A DNA stretch of 64,000 nt from Streptomyces sp. YPW6 (GTDB lineage Bacteria > Actinomycetota > Actinomycetes > Streptomycetales > Streptomycetaceae). A program made the translations under genes and the position numbers. Within the stretch, counting starts at the first letter, position 1, and each line of letters starts with the position of its first letter. Positions 40,739 through 49,240 of this stretch are shown here, one piece after another. The notes beneath the pieces were generated by a model. The model saw nothing but the letters and a program-made list of their open reading frames with translations, was not told the DNA's origin and did no database searches. The stretch spans positions 1,426,001 to 1,490,000 of the forward strand of contig NZ_CP076457.1 in NCBI RefSeq assembly GCF_018866325.1. The letters run 5' to 3'.

Positions 40739-40886
40739 CTCGCCTACCGGGTTAGCTGACGGGTTCGGAGCAGGAAGGTCTCCTACGGATGCCCGCGCCG
40801 GTTGCGCGGTACGGGCCCCCGATTCACCCCAGGGACTGCGTGGGTCCCCGGCTCCCCAGGCTCGCGCCTGACGGGGACTCGGCGAT
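40739..40886 (-). ncRNA. ydaO/yuaA-type c-di-AMP riboswitch
   Basis: Minus-strand leader of the M23 gene. It contains the conserved blocks of the ydaO class in order: GAGCCGGGGACCCA, CTGGGGTGAATC, then CCGAACCCGTCAGCTAACCC and GGTAGGCGA. The 5' TCGCC (40881-40885 region) can pair with the 3' GGCGA to close stem P1. Known members bind c-di-AMP and usually reduce expression of cell-wall hydrolase and ion-transport genes in actinobacteria and firmicutes. It ends about 26 bases before the ATG. Confidence 0.9.
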
Positions 40887-41056
40887 GACTGCCCGGCGCC
40901 GCGGCTGCGGCATACGGGTGACGGACAGCCGGGCCGACGCTAGGCGGGGCGACTTCCCATCACCAAACGGACAAGGGGATTTGTCGCACATCCCACAGGG
41001 CAGACAGGCAACCAAGCCAACAAAGAGGACCAAAAGGGACCAAGCGCACCAAAGCT
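40887..41056. other. Promoter region upstream of the riboswitch
   Basis: 170 bases without a gene. It includes the comparatively AT-rich stretch 40965-41055, the only place for the promoter of the riboswitch transcript. No confident -35/-10 pair was picked. Confidence 0.3.
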
Positions 41057-41092
41057 CAGGACCCCGACGAAAACTCTTTCGTCGGGGTCCTG
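41057..41092. terminator. Strong terminator after the M16 operon
   Basis: CAGGACCCCGACGAAA (41057-41072) pairs perfectly with 41077-41092 across loop ACTC; ends with T-rich flank on either strand. It follows the M16 gene stop (minus strand) by about 120 bases. Confidence 0.88.
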
Positions 41093-41211
41093 TTCACGGC
41101 AGGGGTCGCACAGGTTCACGGCAGGCTTCGCGCGGGTTCACCACCGGGGCCGGGCGGGCTCATCGCCGGGCTCGTCCGGGTCGCCCCCGGACGGCCGTGC
41201 GGGGCGGGGAG

Positions 41212-42612
41212 TCAGCCGGTGACGACGGTCACCTCTCCGATCCCGAGGGCCTTCACCGGCTCGGCGATCTGCGCGGCGTCCCCCACGAGGACCGTGACCA
41301 GGCGGTCCACCGGGAAGGCGTTGACCACGGCGGCGGTCGCCTCCACGGTGCCCGTCTCGGCGAGCCGGGCGTAGAGGTGGGCCTGGTAGTCGTCGGGGAG
41401 GTGCTGCTCGACCTGATCGGCCAGGGTGCTCGCGACGGAGGCGGCGGTCTCGAACTTCAGCGGGGCGACACCCACCAGGTTCTGCACGGCCGTCTCCCGC
41501 TCGGCGTCGGTCAGCCCCTCGGCGGCCAGCGTCCGCAGGACCTTCCAGAGGTCCTCCAGGGCCGGTCCGGTGGACTCCGTGTCCACCGAGCCGCTGATCG
41601 CGAGCATCGCCGCGCCGCCCGAGTCCGGGCCGGAGGAGCGCAGCACCTGGCTGAAGGCGCGCACACCGTAGGTGTAGCCCTTCTCCTCGCGCAGCACCCG
41701 GTCCAGCCGGGAGGTGAGGGTGCCGCCCAGGCAGTACGTGCCGAGCACCTGAGCGGGCCACACGCGCTCGTGCCGGTCGGCGCCGATGCGACCGATCAGC
41801 AGCTGTGTCTGGACCGCGCCGGGGCGGTCCACGACGACGACGCGGCCGGTGTCGTCCGCGGTGATCGGCGGCACCGGCCGGGCCTGGGCGGTGTTGCCGG
41901 ACCAGTCGCCGAGGGTCTCCGCCAGCAGGGCGTCGAGGTCGATGCCGGTCAGGTCGCCGACGATCACGGCGGTGGCGGTGGACGGGCGGATGTGGGCCTC
42001 GAAGAAGGCGCGCACGGCGGCCGCGTCGATCCGCCGGACCGTCTCCTCGGTGCCCAGGCGCGGGCGGGACATCCGGGCGGTGGCCGGGAACAGCTCCTTG
42101 GAGAGCTGCTTGGCGGCGCGCCGGGAAGGGTTGGCGTGCTCGTGCGGGATCTCGTCGAGGCGGTTGCCCACCAGGCGCTCGATCTCGCTCTCCGCGAAGG
42201 CGGGAGCCCGCAGCGCCTCGGCGACCAGGCCGAGCGCCTTGGCCAGCCGGGAGGCCGGGACCTCCAGGGAGACCCGGAGGCCGGGGTGGTCGGCGTGCGC
42301 GTCGAGCGTGGCTCCGCAGCGCTCCAGCTCGGCGGCGAACTCCTCGGCGCTGTGCTTGTCGGTGCCCTCGGAGAGTGCCCGCGACATGATCGTGGCCACG
42401 CCGTCCAGGCCCTCGGGCTCGGCCTCCAGCGGCGCGTCGAGGAAGATCTCCACGGCGACGACCTGCTGGCCGGGGCGGTGGCAGCGCAGCACGGTCAGCC
42501 CGTTGGGCAGAGTGCCCCGCTCGGGCGCCGGGAAGGCCCAGGGGCGGGCCGTGCCGGGGGTGGGCTGCGGGTGGAACTCCATGGCTACTCCAGTCACGGC
42601 GGCGTCGCTCAC
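41212..42612 (-). CDS. M16-family peptidase, non-catalytic partner subunit
   Basis: 466 residues from the GTG at 42612, which overlaps the stop of the catalytic partner by four bases (GTGA). M16 fold throughout, but no HxxEH zinc motif (the equivalent region reads MSRALSEGTDKHSAEEF). The substrate-binding R/Y motif is present: LGGTLTSRLDRVLREEKGYTYGV. Such subunits pair with an HxxEH partner to form an active heterodimer, as in mitochondrial processing peptidase relatives. Probably cytoplasmic, because no signal peptide is seen. Confidence 0.9.
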   Translation of the reverse strand: MSDAAVTGVAMEFHPQPTPGTARPWAFPAPERGTLPNGLTVLRCHRPGQQVVAVEIFLDAPLEAEPEGLDGVATIMSRALSEGTDKHSAEEFAAELERCGATLDAHADHPGLRVSLEVPASRLAKALGLVAEALRAPAFAESEIERLVGNRLDEIPHEHANPSRRAAKQLSKELFPATARMSRPRLGTEETVRRIDAAAVRAFFEAHIRPSTATAVIVGDLTGIDLDALLAETLGDWSGNTAQARPVPPITADDTGRVVVVDRPGAVQTQLLIGRIGADRHERVWPAQVLGTYCLGGTLTSRLDRVLREEKGYTYGVRAFSQVLRSSGPDSGGAAMLAISGSVDTESTGPALEDLWKVLRTLAAEGLTDAERETAVQNLVGVAPLKFETAASVASTLADQVEQHLPDDYQAHLYARLAETGTVEATAAVVNAFPVDRLVTVLVGDAAQIAEPVKALGIGEVTVVTG

Positions 42613-43973
42613 TTGGCCGCCCCCTCGTGCGCGTCGGTGCCTTCTTCGCCCTCGGCGGCCTCGTCGGCCGGCTCGATGGGCTCGTAGACCAGCACGGCCC
42701 GGTTGTCGGGACGCAGGGCCGCGGCGGCCGCCGCGCGCACCTCCTCCGCGGTGACGTCCAGGACGCGGCCCACGGCGGTCAGGGCCAGCTGCGGGTCGCC
42801 GAACAGGACGGCGTAGCGGCACAGTTCGTCGGCGCGCCCGGCGACGGTGCCGAGCCGGTCGAGCCATTCGCGCTCCAACTGCGCCTGGGCCCGCTCCATT
42901 TCCCCGGGCGTGGGACCTTCGGCGGCGAACCGGGCCAGCTCCTCGTCGACGGCGGCCTCGATCGTCTCCACCTCGACGCCGCCGGAGGTCTTGACGTCCA
43001 GCCAGCCCAGCGAGGGAGCCCCGGCGAGCCGCAGCAGGCCGAAGCCCGCCGCCACGGCCGTACGGTCGCGCCGGACCAGGCGGTTGTGCAGCCGGGAGGA
43101 CTCGCCGCCGCCCAGCACGGTCAGCGCCAGGTCCGCGGCGTCGCAGGCGCGGGTGCCGTCGTGCGGGAGCCGGTAGGCGGCCATCAGGGCGCGCGCCGGA
43201 ACCTCCTCGTGGACCACTTCGCGCAGCTGCTCACCGATGATCTCGGGCAGTGTCCCGTCGCGCGGCGGCTGCTTGCCGTCGTGGGAGGGGATCGAACCGA
43301 AGTACCTCTCGATCCAGGCGAGGGTCTGCTCGGGATCGATGTCGCCGACCACGGAGAGCACCGCGTTGTTGGGCGCGTAGTACGTACGGAAGAACGCGCG
43401 GGCGTCCTCCAGCGTGGCCGCGTCCAGGTCGGCCATGGAGCCGATCGGGGTGTGGTGGTAGGGGTGGCCCTCGGGGTAGGAGAGGGCGGTCAGCTTCTCG
43501 AACGCGGTGCCGTAGGGCACGTTGTCGTAACGCTGGCGGCGCTCGTTCTTGACGACGTCGCGCTGGTTCTCCATGGATTCCTCGTCGAGCGCGGCGAGGA
43601 GGGAGCCCATCCGGTCGGCTTCGAGCCACAGGGCGAGCTCCACCTGGTGGGTGGGCATGGTCTCGAAGTAGTTGGTCCGCTCGAAGCTGGTCGTGCCGTT
43701 GAGCGAGCCGCCGGCCCCCTGGACGAGCTCGAAGTGGCCGTTCCCCTGGACCTGGCCCGAGCCCTGGAACATCAGGTGCTCGAAGAGGTGAGCCAGGCCG
43801 GTGCGTCCCTTGACCTCGTGGCGCGAGCCGACGTCGTACCAGAGGCAGACCGCGGCGACCGGGGTCAGATGGTCCTCGGAGAGCACCACACGCAGGCCGT
43901 TGGCCAGGCGGTGCTCGGTCGCTGTCAAGCCGCCGGAACCGGCCTGTGCGGTGGCCGTGTGACCCATGGGCAT
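42609..43973 (-). CDS. M16-family zinc peptidase, catalytic subunit
   Basis: 454 residues. The zinc-binding HLFEH motif lies in GLAHLFEHLMFQGSG, and the distal Glu in the helix EESMENQRDVVKNERRQRYD. Start may be the ATG at 43973 or at 43967. The second half-domain is degenerate but folded. Processes peptides or small proteins; the natural substrate is unknown. Forms an operon with the partner subunit directly downstream. Divergent from parC. Confidence 0.92.
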   Translation of the reverse strand: MPMGHTATAQAGSGGLTATEHRLANGLRVVLSEDHLTPVAAVCLWYDVGSRHEVKGRTGLAHLFEHLMFQGSGQVQGNGHFELVQGAGGSLNGTTSFERTNYFETMPTHQVELALWLEADRMGSLLAALDEESMENQRDVVKNERRQRYDNVPYGTAFEKLTALSYPEGHPYHHTPIGSMADLDAATLEDARAFFRTYYAPNNAVLSVVGDIDPEQTLAWIERYFGSIPSHDGKQPPRDGTLPEIIGEQLREVVHEEVPARALMAAYRLPHDGTRACDAADLALTVLGGGESSRLHNRLVRRDRTAVAAGFGLLRLAGAPSLGWLDVKTSGGVEVETIEAAVDEELARFAAEGPTPGEMERAQAQLEREWLDRLGTVAGRADELCRYAVLFGDPQLALTAVGRVLDVTAEEVRAAAAAALRPDNRAVLVYEPIEPADEAAEGEEGTDAHEGAAK

Positions 43974-44276
43974 GTACGTCCCTTCGATCGCGATACTGGA
44001 CTTCCTGCCAGACCTGCCACTCTAAGCAAGCGCACCGGCACCTGGCGAAGTTCCCGTTCGGTGGAAGTTTCCGTCGATGGTGTCGCACGTGCCGGCGCGG
44101 GCGCGCCGACCGCGCGGCTTCGGACGGGGCCTCGGACCGGCTTCGGACCGGGCTTCGGACGGGTCGAGGTCGGCGTTGTCAGTGGGGCGGTCCACAATGG
44201 ACCGCGTCAGCAGCTCGTGTTGTCCCGAACAAGCTCAGGTCGCCCGAACAGAATCCGTGAAGGAGTCGCAGCCGCG
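43974..44276. promoter_or_regulatory. Divergent region between M16 genes and parC, 300 bases
   Basis: No gene. It has four imperfect copies of GGCTTCGGACCGG-like text at 44115-44163 and a perfect inverted repeat GGTCCACAATGGACC (44189-44203), with TTGTCA at 44175-44180 as a possible -35. The parC ribosome site is AAGGAG at 44260-44265. Confidence 0.4.
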
Positions 44277-46733
44277 ATGGCCCGCCGTAGCACGAAGACC
44301 CCGCCGCCGGACGACTTCGAGGAGAAGATCCTCGACATCGACGTCGTCGACGAAATGCAGGGCTCCTTCCTCGAGTACGCGTACTCGGTGATCTACTCCA
44401 GGGCCCTGCCCGACGCCCGCGACGGCATGAAGCCGGTGCACCGCCGGATCGTGTCCCAGATGAACGAGATGGGACTGCGCCCGGACCGCGGCTACGTGAA
44501 GTGCGCCCGCGTCGTCGGCGAGGTCATGGGCAAGCTGCACCCGCACGGTGACGCCTCGATCTACGACGCCCTGGTCCGTATGGCGCAGCCGTTCTCGATG
44601 CGTCTTCCCCTGGTCGACGGCCACGGCAACTTCGGCTCCCTCGGCAATGACGACCCGCCGGCCGCCATGCGGTACACCGAGTGCCGGATGGCCGACGCCA
44701 CGTCGTTGATGACCGAGGCGATCGACGAGGACACCGTCGACTTCCAGTCGAACTACGACGGCCAGGAGCGCGAGCCGGTCGTCCTGCCGGCCGCCTACCC
44801 CAATCTGCTGGTCAACGGGGTCTCCGGGATCGCCGTGGGCATGGCCACCAACATGCCCCCGCACAACCTGGGCGAGGTCATCGCCGCCGCCCGGCATCTG
44901 ATCAAGCACCCGGGCGCGGACGTCGAGACGCTGATGCGCTTCGTCCCGGGCCCCGACCTGCCCACCGGCGGCCGCATCGTCGGGCTGACCGGCATCAAGG
45001 ACGCGTACACGGCGGGCCGCGGCTCGTTCAAGATCCGCGCCACCGTCTCCGTGGAGAACGTGACCGCCCGCCGCAAGGGCCTCGTCGTCACCGAACTGCC
45101 CTTCACCGTCGGCCCGGAGAAGGTGATCTCCAAGATCAAGGACCTGGTCTCGGCGAAGAAGCTCCAGGGCATCGCCGACGTCAAGGACCTCACCGACCGG
45201 GCGCACGGGCTGCGCCTCGTCATCGAGGTGAAGAACGGCTTCGTGCCGGAAGCGGTGCTGGAGCAGCTCTACAAGCTGACGCCGATGGAGGAGTCGTTCG
45301 GCATCAACAACGTGGCGCTGGTCGACGGCCAGCCGCTCACCCTGGGCCTCAAGGAACTGCTGGAGGTCTATCTCGACCACCGCTTCGAGGTCGTGCGCCG
45401 GCGCAGCGAGTTCCGCCGCACCAAGCGGCGCGACCGGCTGCATCTGGTCGAGGGCCTGATCGTCGCGCTCCTCGACATCGACGAGGTCATCCGGATCATC
45501 CGGGACAGCGACAACTCCGCGCAGGCGAAGGAGCGCCTGATGGAGCGCTTCTCGCTGAGCGAGATCCAGACGCAGTACATCCTGGACACCCCGCTGCGCC
45601 GCCTCACCCGGTTCGACCGGATCGAGCTGGAAGGCGAGCGCGACAAGCTGAACGGCGAGATCGAGGCGCTGACCGCGATCCTGGAGTCGGACGCGGAGCT
45701 GCGCAAGCTGGTCTCCTCGGAGCTGGCCGCCGTGGCGAAGAAGTTCGGCACGGCCCGGCGCACGGTGCTGCTGGAGTCGGCCGGTGCGCAGATCGCGTCC
45801 GTACCGCTGGAGGTGGCGGACGACCCCTGCCGGGTGCTGCTCTCCTCGACCGGCCTGCTGGCCCGCACGGCGAACGCGGAGCCGGTCGAGATCTCCGAGG
45901 ACGCCCGGCGGACCAAGCACGACGTGATCGTGTCGGCGGTCGCGGCGACGGCCCGCGGCGATGTCGGGGCGGTCACCTCGACCGGTCGGCTGCTGCGGCT
46001 CTCGGTGATCGACCTGCCGCAGCTGCCGGACACGCACGCGGAGCCGAATCTCTCCGGCGGGGCGCAGATCTCCGAGTTCCTCACGCTGGAGGCGGACGAG
46101 GAGCTGATCTGCCTCACGACCCTCGGCGAGGACTCTCCGGGGCTCGCGATCGGCACGCTCCAGGGCGTGGTGAAGCGTGTGGTGCCGGACTACCCGTCCA
46201 ACAAGGACGAGTTGGAGGTCATCACCCTCAAGGACGGTGACCGCATCGTGGGCGCGAGCGAGCTGCGGACGGGCGAGGAGGACCTGGTGTTCATCACCTC
46301 CGACGCCCAGTTGCTCCGCTATCCGGCCGCTTCGGTGCGTCCGCAGGGCCGTCCCGCCGGGGGCATGGCGGGCGTGAAGCTGGCGGCCGGGGCCGAGGTG
46401 CTGTCGTTCACGGCGGTGGACCCGGCGGCCGACGCGGTCGTGTTCACGGTGGCCGGATCGCACGGCACGCTGGACGATTCGGTGCTGACGTCCAAGCTCA
46501 CCCCGTTCGACCAGTATCCGCGCAAGGGCCGGGCGACCGGCGGGGTGCGCTGCCAGCGGTTCCTGAAGGGCGAGGACGTCCTGGTGTTCGCCTGGGCGGG
46601 CCCCACCCCGGCCCGGGCCGCCCAGAAGAACGGCACGCCGGCGAAGCTGCCGGAGCCGGACCCGAGGCGGGACGGTTCGGGCACGCCGCTGCTCGAGACG
46701 GTGGCCGTGATCGCGGGACCGCCGCTGTACTGA
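44277..46733 (+). CDS. parC: DNA topoisomerase IV subunit A
   Basis: 818 residues from the ATG at 44277; the frame is open far upstream, but conserved sequence starts with [20 protein letters not shown]. Breakage-reunion domain with quinolone-region [20 protein letters not shown] and the catalytic Tyr in [10 protein letters not shown]. The C-terminal part has the blades of a degenerate beta-pinwheel without a clear GyrA box, which favours ParC over gyrase. Decatenates daughter chromosomes. Its partner parE is 10 kb away on the other strand. Closes with [14 protein letters not shown]. Confidence 0.92.
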   Translation: MARRSTKTPPPDDFEEKILDIDVVDEMQGSFLEYAYSVIYSRALPDARDGMKPVHRRIVSQMNEMGLRPDRGYVKCARVVGEVMGKLHPHGDASIYDALVRMAQPFSMRLPLVDGHGNFGSLGNDDPPAAMRYTECRMADATSLMTEAIDEDTVDFQSNYDGQEREPVVLPAAYPNLLVNGVSGIAVGMATNMPPHNLGEVIAAARHLIKHPGADVETLMRFVPGPDLPTGGRIVGLTGIKDAYTAGRGSFKIRATVSVENVTARRKGLVVTELPFTVGPEKVISKIKDLVSAKKLQGIADVKDLTDRAHGLRLVIEVKNGFVPEAVLEQLYKLTPMEESFGINNVALVDGQPLTLGLKELLEVYLDHRFEVVRRRSEFRRTKRRDRLHLVEGLIVALLDIDEVIRIIRDSDNSAQAKERLMERFSLSEIQTQYILDTPLRRLTRFDRIELEGERDKLNGEIEALTAILESDAELRKLVSSELAAVAKKFGTARRTVLLESAGAQIASVPLEVADDPCRVLLSSTGLLARTANAEPVEISEDARRTKHDVIVSAVAATARGDVGAVTSTGRLLRLSVIDLPQLPDTHAEPNLSGGAQISEFLTLEADEELICLTTLGEDSPGLAIGTLQGVVKRVVPDYPSNKDELEVITLKDGDRIVGASELRTGEEDLVFITSDAQLLRYPAASVRPQGRPAGGMAGVKLAAGAEVLSFTAVDPAADAVVFTVAGSHGTLDDSVLTSKLTPFDQYPRKGRATGGVRCQRFLKGEDVLVFAWAGPTPARAAQKNGTPAKLPEPDPRRDGSGTPLLETVAVIAGPPLY

Positions 46734-46760
46734 CCGCTGCCGTACGGAAGACGCCGTCCG

Positions 46761-46823
46761 TGTACGGCGGGTCCGTGCCGTCCCTGTACGGCGGGTCCGT
46801 GCCGTACGCGGACGGCACGGACC
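46761..46823. repeat. 24-base tandem repeat and terminator hairpin after parC
   Basis: TGTACGGCGGGTCCGTGCCG starts at 46761 and 46785 (period 24). The second copy runs into GGTCCGTGCCGT (46794-46805), which pairs with ACGGCACGGACC (46812-46823), making a terminator between convergent genes. Confidence 0.8.
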
Positions 46824-46856
46824 GTTCGCGCGGGACGAGGAGCGGCCGGGCGGGCG

Positions 46857-47978
46857 TCACACCTCCGCGGCCGCTTCCCGCGGGTCGGCGTCCGTGTCCC
46901 CGTCGAGGGCGGGCTCCGGTACGTAGCGGAGCACGCCCCACATGGCGCGTTCGATGTCCGGGGCGTCGGGACCCGGCTCCGCGCGGCAGGCGGCCAGCCC
47001 CTCGTGCAGCGCGTCGGCGTCGATGCCCGCGCCGATCATGACGAGCTGGGTGAGGCGCTGTTCGCCGCGCGCCCACGGCCGGGGGGCGAAGCGCAGGAAG
47101 CGGCCGACCGCGTGCAGCGCGTAGATGTTGTCCCGGTCCCCCGCGCCGAAGTCGACGAACCCCTTGATCCGGTAGAGCCCGTCGGGCCGGGAGTCGAGGA
47201 AGGCCATGAAGCGGCGCGGATCCATCGGCAGATCGGCAGTGAAGTCGACGCTCTCGTAGGCCGCGTGGAGATGACCGGAGTGCCCGTCGCACTCCTCGTG
47301 CTCGTCGCACTCCTCCTGGCGCAGCAGGTCCTCGAAGCTCAGCTGACCCGCCATCTCCTCGTGGTCCGGCCGCAGCGCGGCGTCGAAGAGCAGCTCGGGA
47401 TCGATCCGGCCGTGCTCGGCGGAGATCACGGCCGCGGGGCCGCTCAGCTCCGCGACCGTCGCCAGCAGCCGCTCCCGCTCGGCCTCCCCGACCCGGTCGG
47501 TCTTGTTCAGGACGACGAGGTCGGCGACGGCCAGATGGCGGTCGAGCTCGGGGTGCCGCTGCCGGGTGGCGTCGAACTCCGCCGCGTCGACGACCTCGAC
47601 GAGCCCCCCGTACAGGATGTGCGGGTTGTCGCTGGCCAGCAGCATGCGGACGAGTTCCTGGGGTTCGGCCAGTCCGCTCGCCTCGATGACGATCACGTCC
47701 AGCCGGGCGGACGGCCGGGTCAGGGTCTCCAGGAAGGTGTCGAGCTCGCTCGCGTCCACGGCGCAGCACAGGCAGCCGTTGCCCAGTGAGACCGTCGAGC
47801 CGACCTGGCCCGAGACGGTCATGGCGTCGATCTCGATGGCGCCGAAGTCGTTGACGATCACGCCGATCCGGGTGCCCGCCCGGTTGCGGAGCAGATGGTT
47901 CAGGAGCGTGGTCTTGCCGGAGCCGAGGAAGCCCGCCAGGACGACGACCGGGATCTGCGGGGTACGGGGCGAGGTCAA
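46857..47978 (-). CDS. CobW/COG0523-family GTP-binding metallochaperone
   Basis: 373 residues from TTG at 47978, where AGGAAGG lies six bases upstream. G1 VVLAGFLGSGKTTLLNHLL, metal-binding GNGCLCC (CxCC), Switch/EASGLAEP, and NKTD for guanine. Before the C-terminal CobW_C domain a His/Cys/Glu-rich loop EECDEHEECDGHSGHLHA suggests zinc or cobalt binding. The family inserts metal into client enzymes or helps under zinc starvation; which metal is unknown. A Zur box was not found. Located between parC and citrate synthase. Confidence 0.9.
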   Translation of the reverse strand: MTSPRTPQIPVVVLAGFLGSGKTTLLNHLLRNRAGTRIGVIVNDFGAIEIDAMTVSGQVGSTVSLGNGCLCCAVDASELDTFLETLTRPSARLDVIVIEASGLAEPQELVRMLLASDNPHILYGGLVEVVDAAEFDATRQRHPELDRHLAVADLVVLNKTDRVGEAERERLLATVAELSGPAAVISAEHGRIDPELLFDAALRPDHEEMAGQLSFEDLLRQEECDEHEECDGHSGHLHAAYESVDFTADLPMDPRRFMAFLDSRPDGLYRIKGFVDFGAGDRDNIYALHAVGRFLRFAPRPWARGEQRLTQLVMIGAGIDADALHEGLAACRAEPGPDAPDIERAMWGVLRYVPEPALDGDTDADPREAAAEV

Positions 47979-48001
47979 CGGGAGCCTTCCTGGGAACGTC
48001 G

Positions 48002-49156
48002 TCAGGGTGCCGGGACCGGCTGCGGCGGGGGTGCGCCGACGTAGCGGGCCGCCGGGCGGATGATCTTCGAGTCCTCCGCCTGCTCCAGGATATTGGCGCT
48101 CCAGCCGATCACCCGCGCCGCGCAGAAGGTGGGGGTGAACATCGCGCGCGGCAGCCCGCACAGCTCCATGACGACTCCGGCGTAGAACTCCACGTTGGTG
48201 TGCAGCTCCCGGCCCGGCTTGAGTTCGGCGAGGATCGCCTCGACCTGGGTCTCCACCTCGACGGCGAAGTCGACGAGGGGACCGCCGAAGCCCTGCGCGA
48301 TCGACTTGAGCATGCGGGAGCGCGGGTCCTCCGTGCGGTAGACGGGGTGGCCGAACCCCATGATGCGGCGACCGGAGAGGACCTGTTCGCGGATCCAGCC
48401 GTCGATCCGGTCGGGGGTGCCGATGGCGTCCAGGGTGTCCAGGGCCCGGCTGGGTGCTCCGCCGTGCAGCGGTCCGGACAGCGCGCCGACCGCCGCCACC
48501 AGGCAGGCGGCGAGATCGGCTCCGGTGGAGGCGACGACCCGGGCGGTGAAGGTGGAGGCGTTGAAACCGTGGTCGACGGTCGAGACGAGGTACTGCTCGA
48601 CCGCCCTGACCTGATCGGGCCCGGGTTCCGAACCGGTCAGCATGTACAGGTAGTTCGCGGCGTGCGGCAGGTCCGTGCGGGGTGCGACCGGCTCCAGCCC
48701 CTGACCGAGGCGATGGAGGGCGGTCAGGATCGTCGGGACGGCCGCGCAGGCGGCGAGCGCGTCCTCGCGGCGGCGCCCGGCGCCGATGTCGTACACCGGG
48801 CGGAAGCCGGCCGATGCGCCGAGCAGGGAGAGGGCGGTGCGCAGTCCCGCGAGGGGCCCCGAGACGGCGCTCGCGCGGGCGATGGCGGGCAGGGCCTCGG
48901 TCACGTCGGCGGGAAGCGCGCGCAGGCTCGCCGTGCGGGCCGCGAAGTCGGCGGCCGCGGCCCGGTCGGGCAGTTCCCCGTGGAACATCAGGTACCACAC
49001 GTCCTCGAAGCCGCGGGTTCGCGCCAGCTCGATCGCCGAGTACTGGCGGTAGTGGTAGAAGCCTTCGCGGCCGCGGACGTCTCCGAGGGCGGTGTCGGTG
49101 ACGACGACCCCGGCGAGGCCACGGGGGACGTCGGGGGCGACGGGGGTGGTGGTCAT
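48002..49156 (-). CDS. Citrate synthase, second type
   Basis: 384 residues, GGAGGAG before the ATG at 49156. Catalytic His motifs GPLHGGAPSRALD and GFGHPVYRTEDPR are intact; the catalytic Asp motif reads NVEFYAGVVM, with Glu for Asp, also known from other actinobacterial enzymes. The citrate-binding Arg lies in KIIRPAARYVG. It condenses oxaloacetate with acetyl-CoA; 2-methylcitrate synthesis is a possible alternative. Divergent from the HTH-citrate-synthase fusion gene over 84 bases that contain a shared operator. Confidence 0.9.
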   Translation of the reverse strand: MTTTPVAPDVPRGLAGVVVTDTALGDVRGREGFYHYRQYSAIELARTRGFEDVWYLMFHGELPDRAAAADFAARTASLRALPADVTEALPAIARASAVSGPLAGLRTALSLLGASAGFRPVYDIGAGRRREDALAACAAVPTILTALHRLGQGLEPVAPRTDLPHAANYLYMLTGSEPGPDQVRAVEQYLVSTVDHGFNASTFTARVVASTGADLAACLVAAVGALSGPLHGGAPSRALDTLDAIGTPDRIDGWIREQVLSGRRIMGFGHPVYRTEDPRSRMLKSIAQGFGGPLVDFAVEVETQVEAILAELKPGRELHTNVEFYAGVVMELCGLPRAMFTPTFCAARVIGWSANILEQAEDSKIIRPAARYVGAPPPQPVPAP

Positions 49157-49183
49157 GGCTGCTCTCTCCTCCGTGCATGCAAC

Positions 49184-49240
49184 ATTGATTCGACTGTCCA
49201 TGCTTGACGGAAGATCTGTCAATATTGATTGAATCAATAT
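49184..49240. promoter_or_regulatory. Shared AT-rich operator between the two citrate synthase genes
   Basis: Perfect palindrome ATATTGATTGAATCAATAT at 49222-49240 and a further half-site ATTGATT at 49184-49190, 40 bases from the matching half-site. TTGACG (49204-49209) is a possible -35 for the plus gene, and TTGACA read on the minus strand (49217-49222) a consensus -35 for the citrate synthase, with GACAGT as -10 (49193-49198). Confidence 0.7.

Noticed and set aside
42627..44276. Upstream extension of parC by 550 codons in the same frame
   Set aside because: Runs antisense through the M16 genes; conserved ParC starts at 44277 with a ribosome site upstream.
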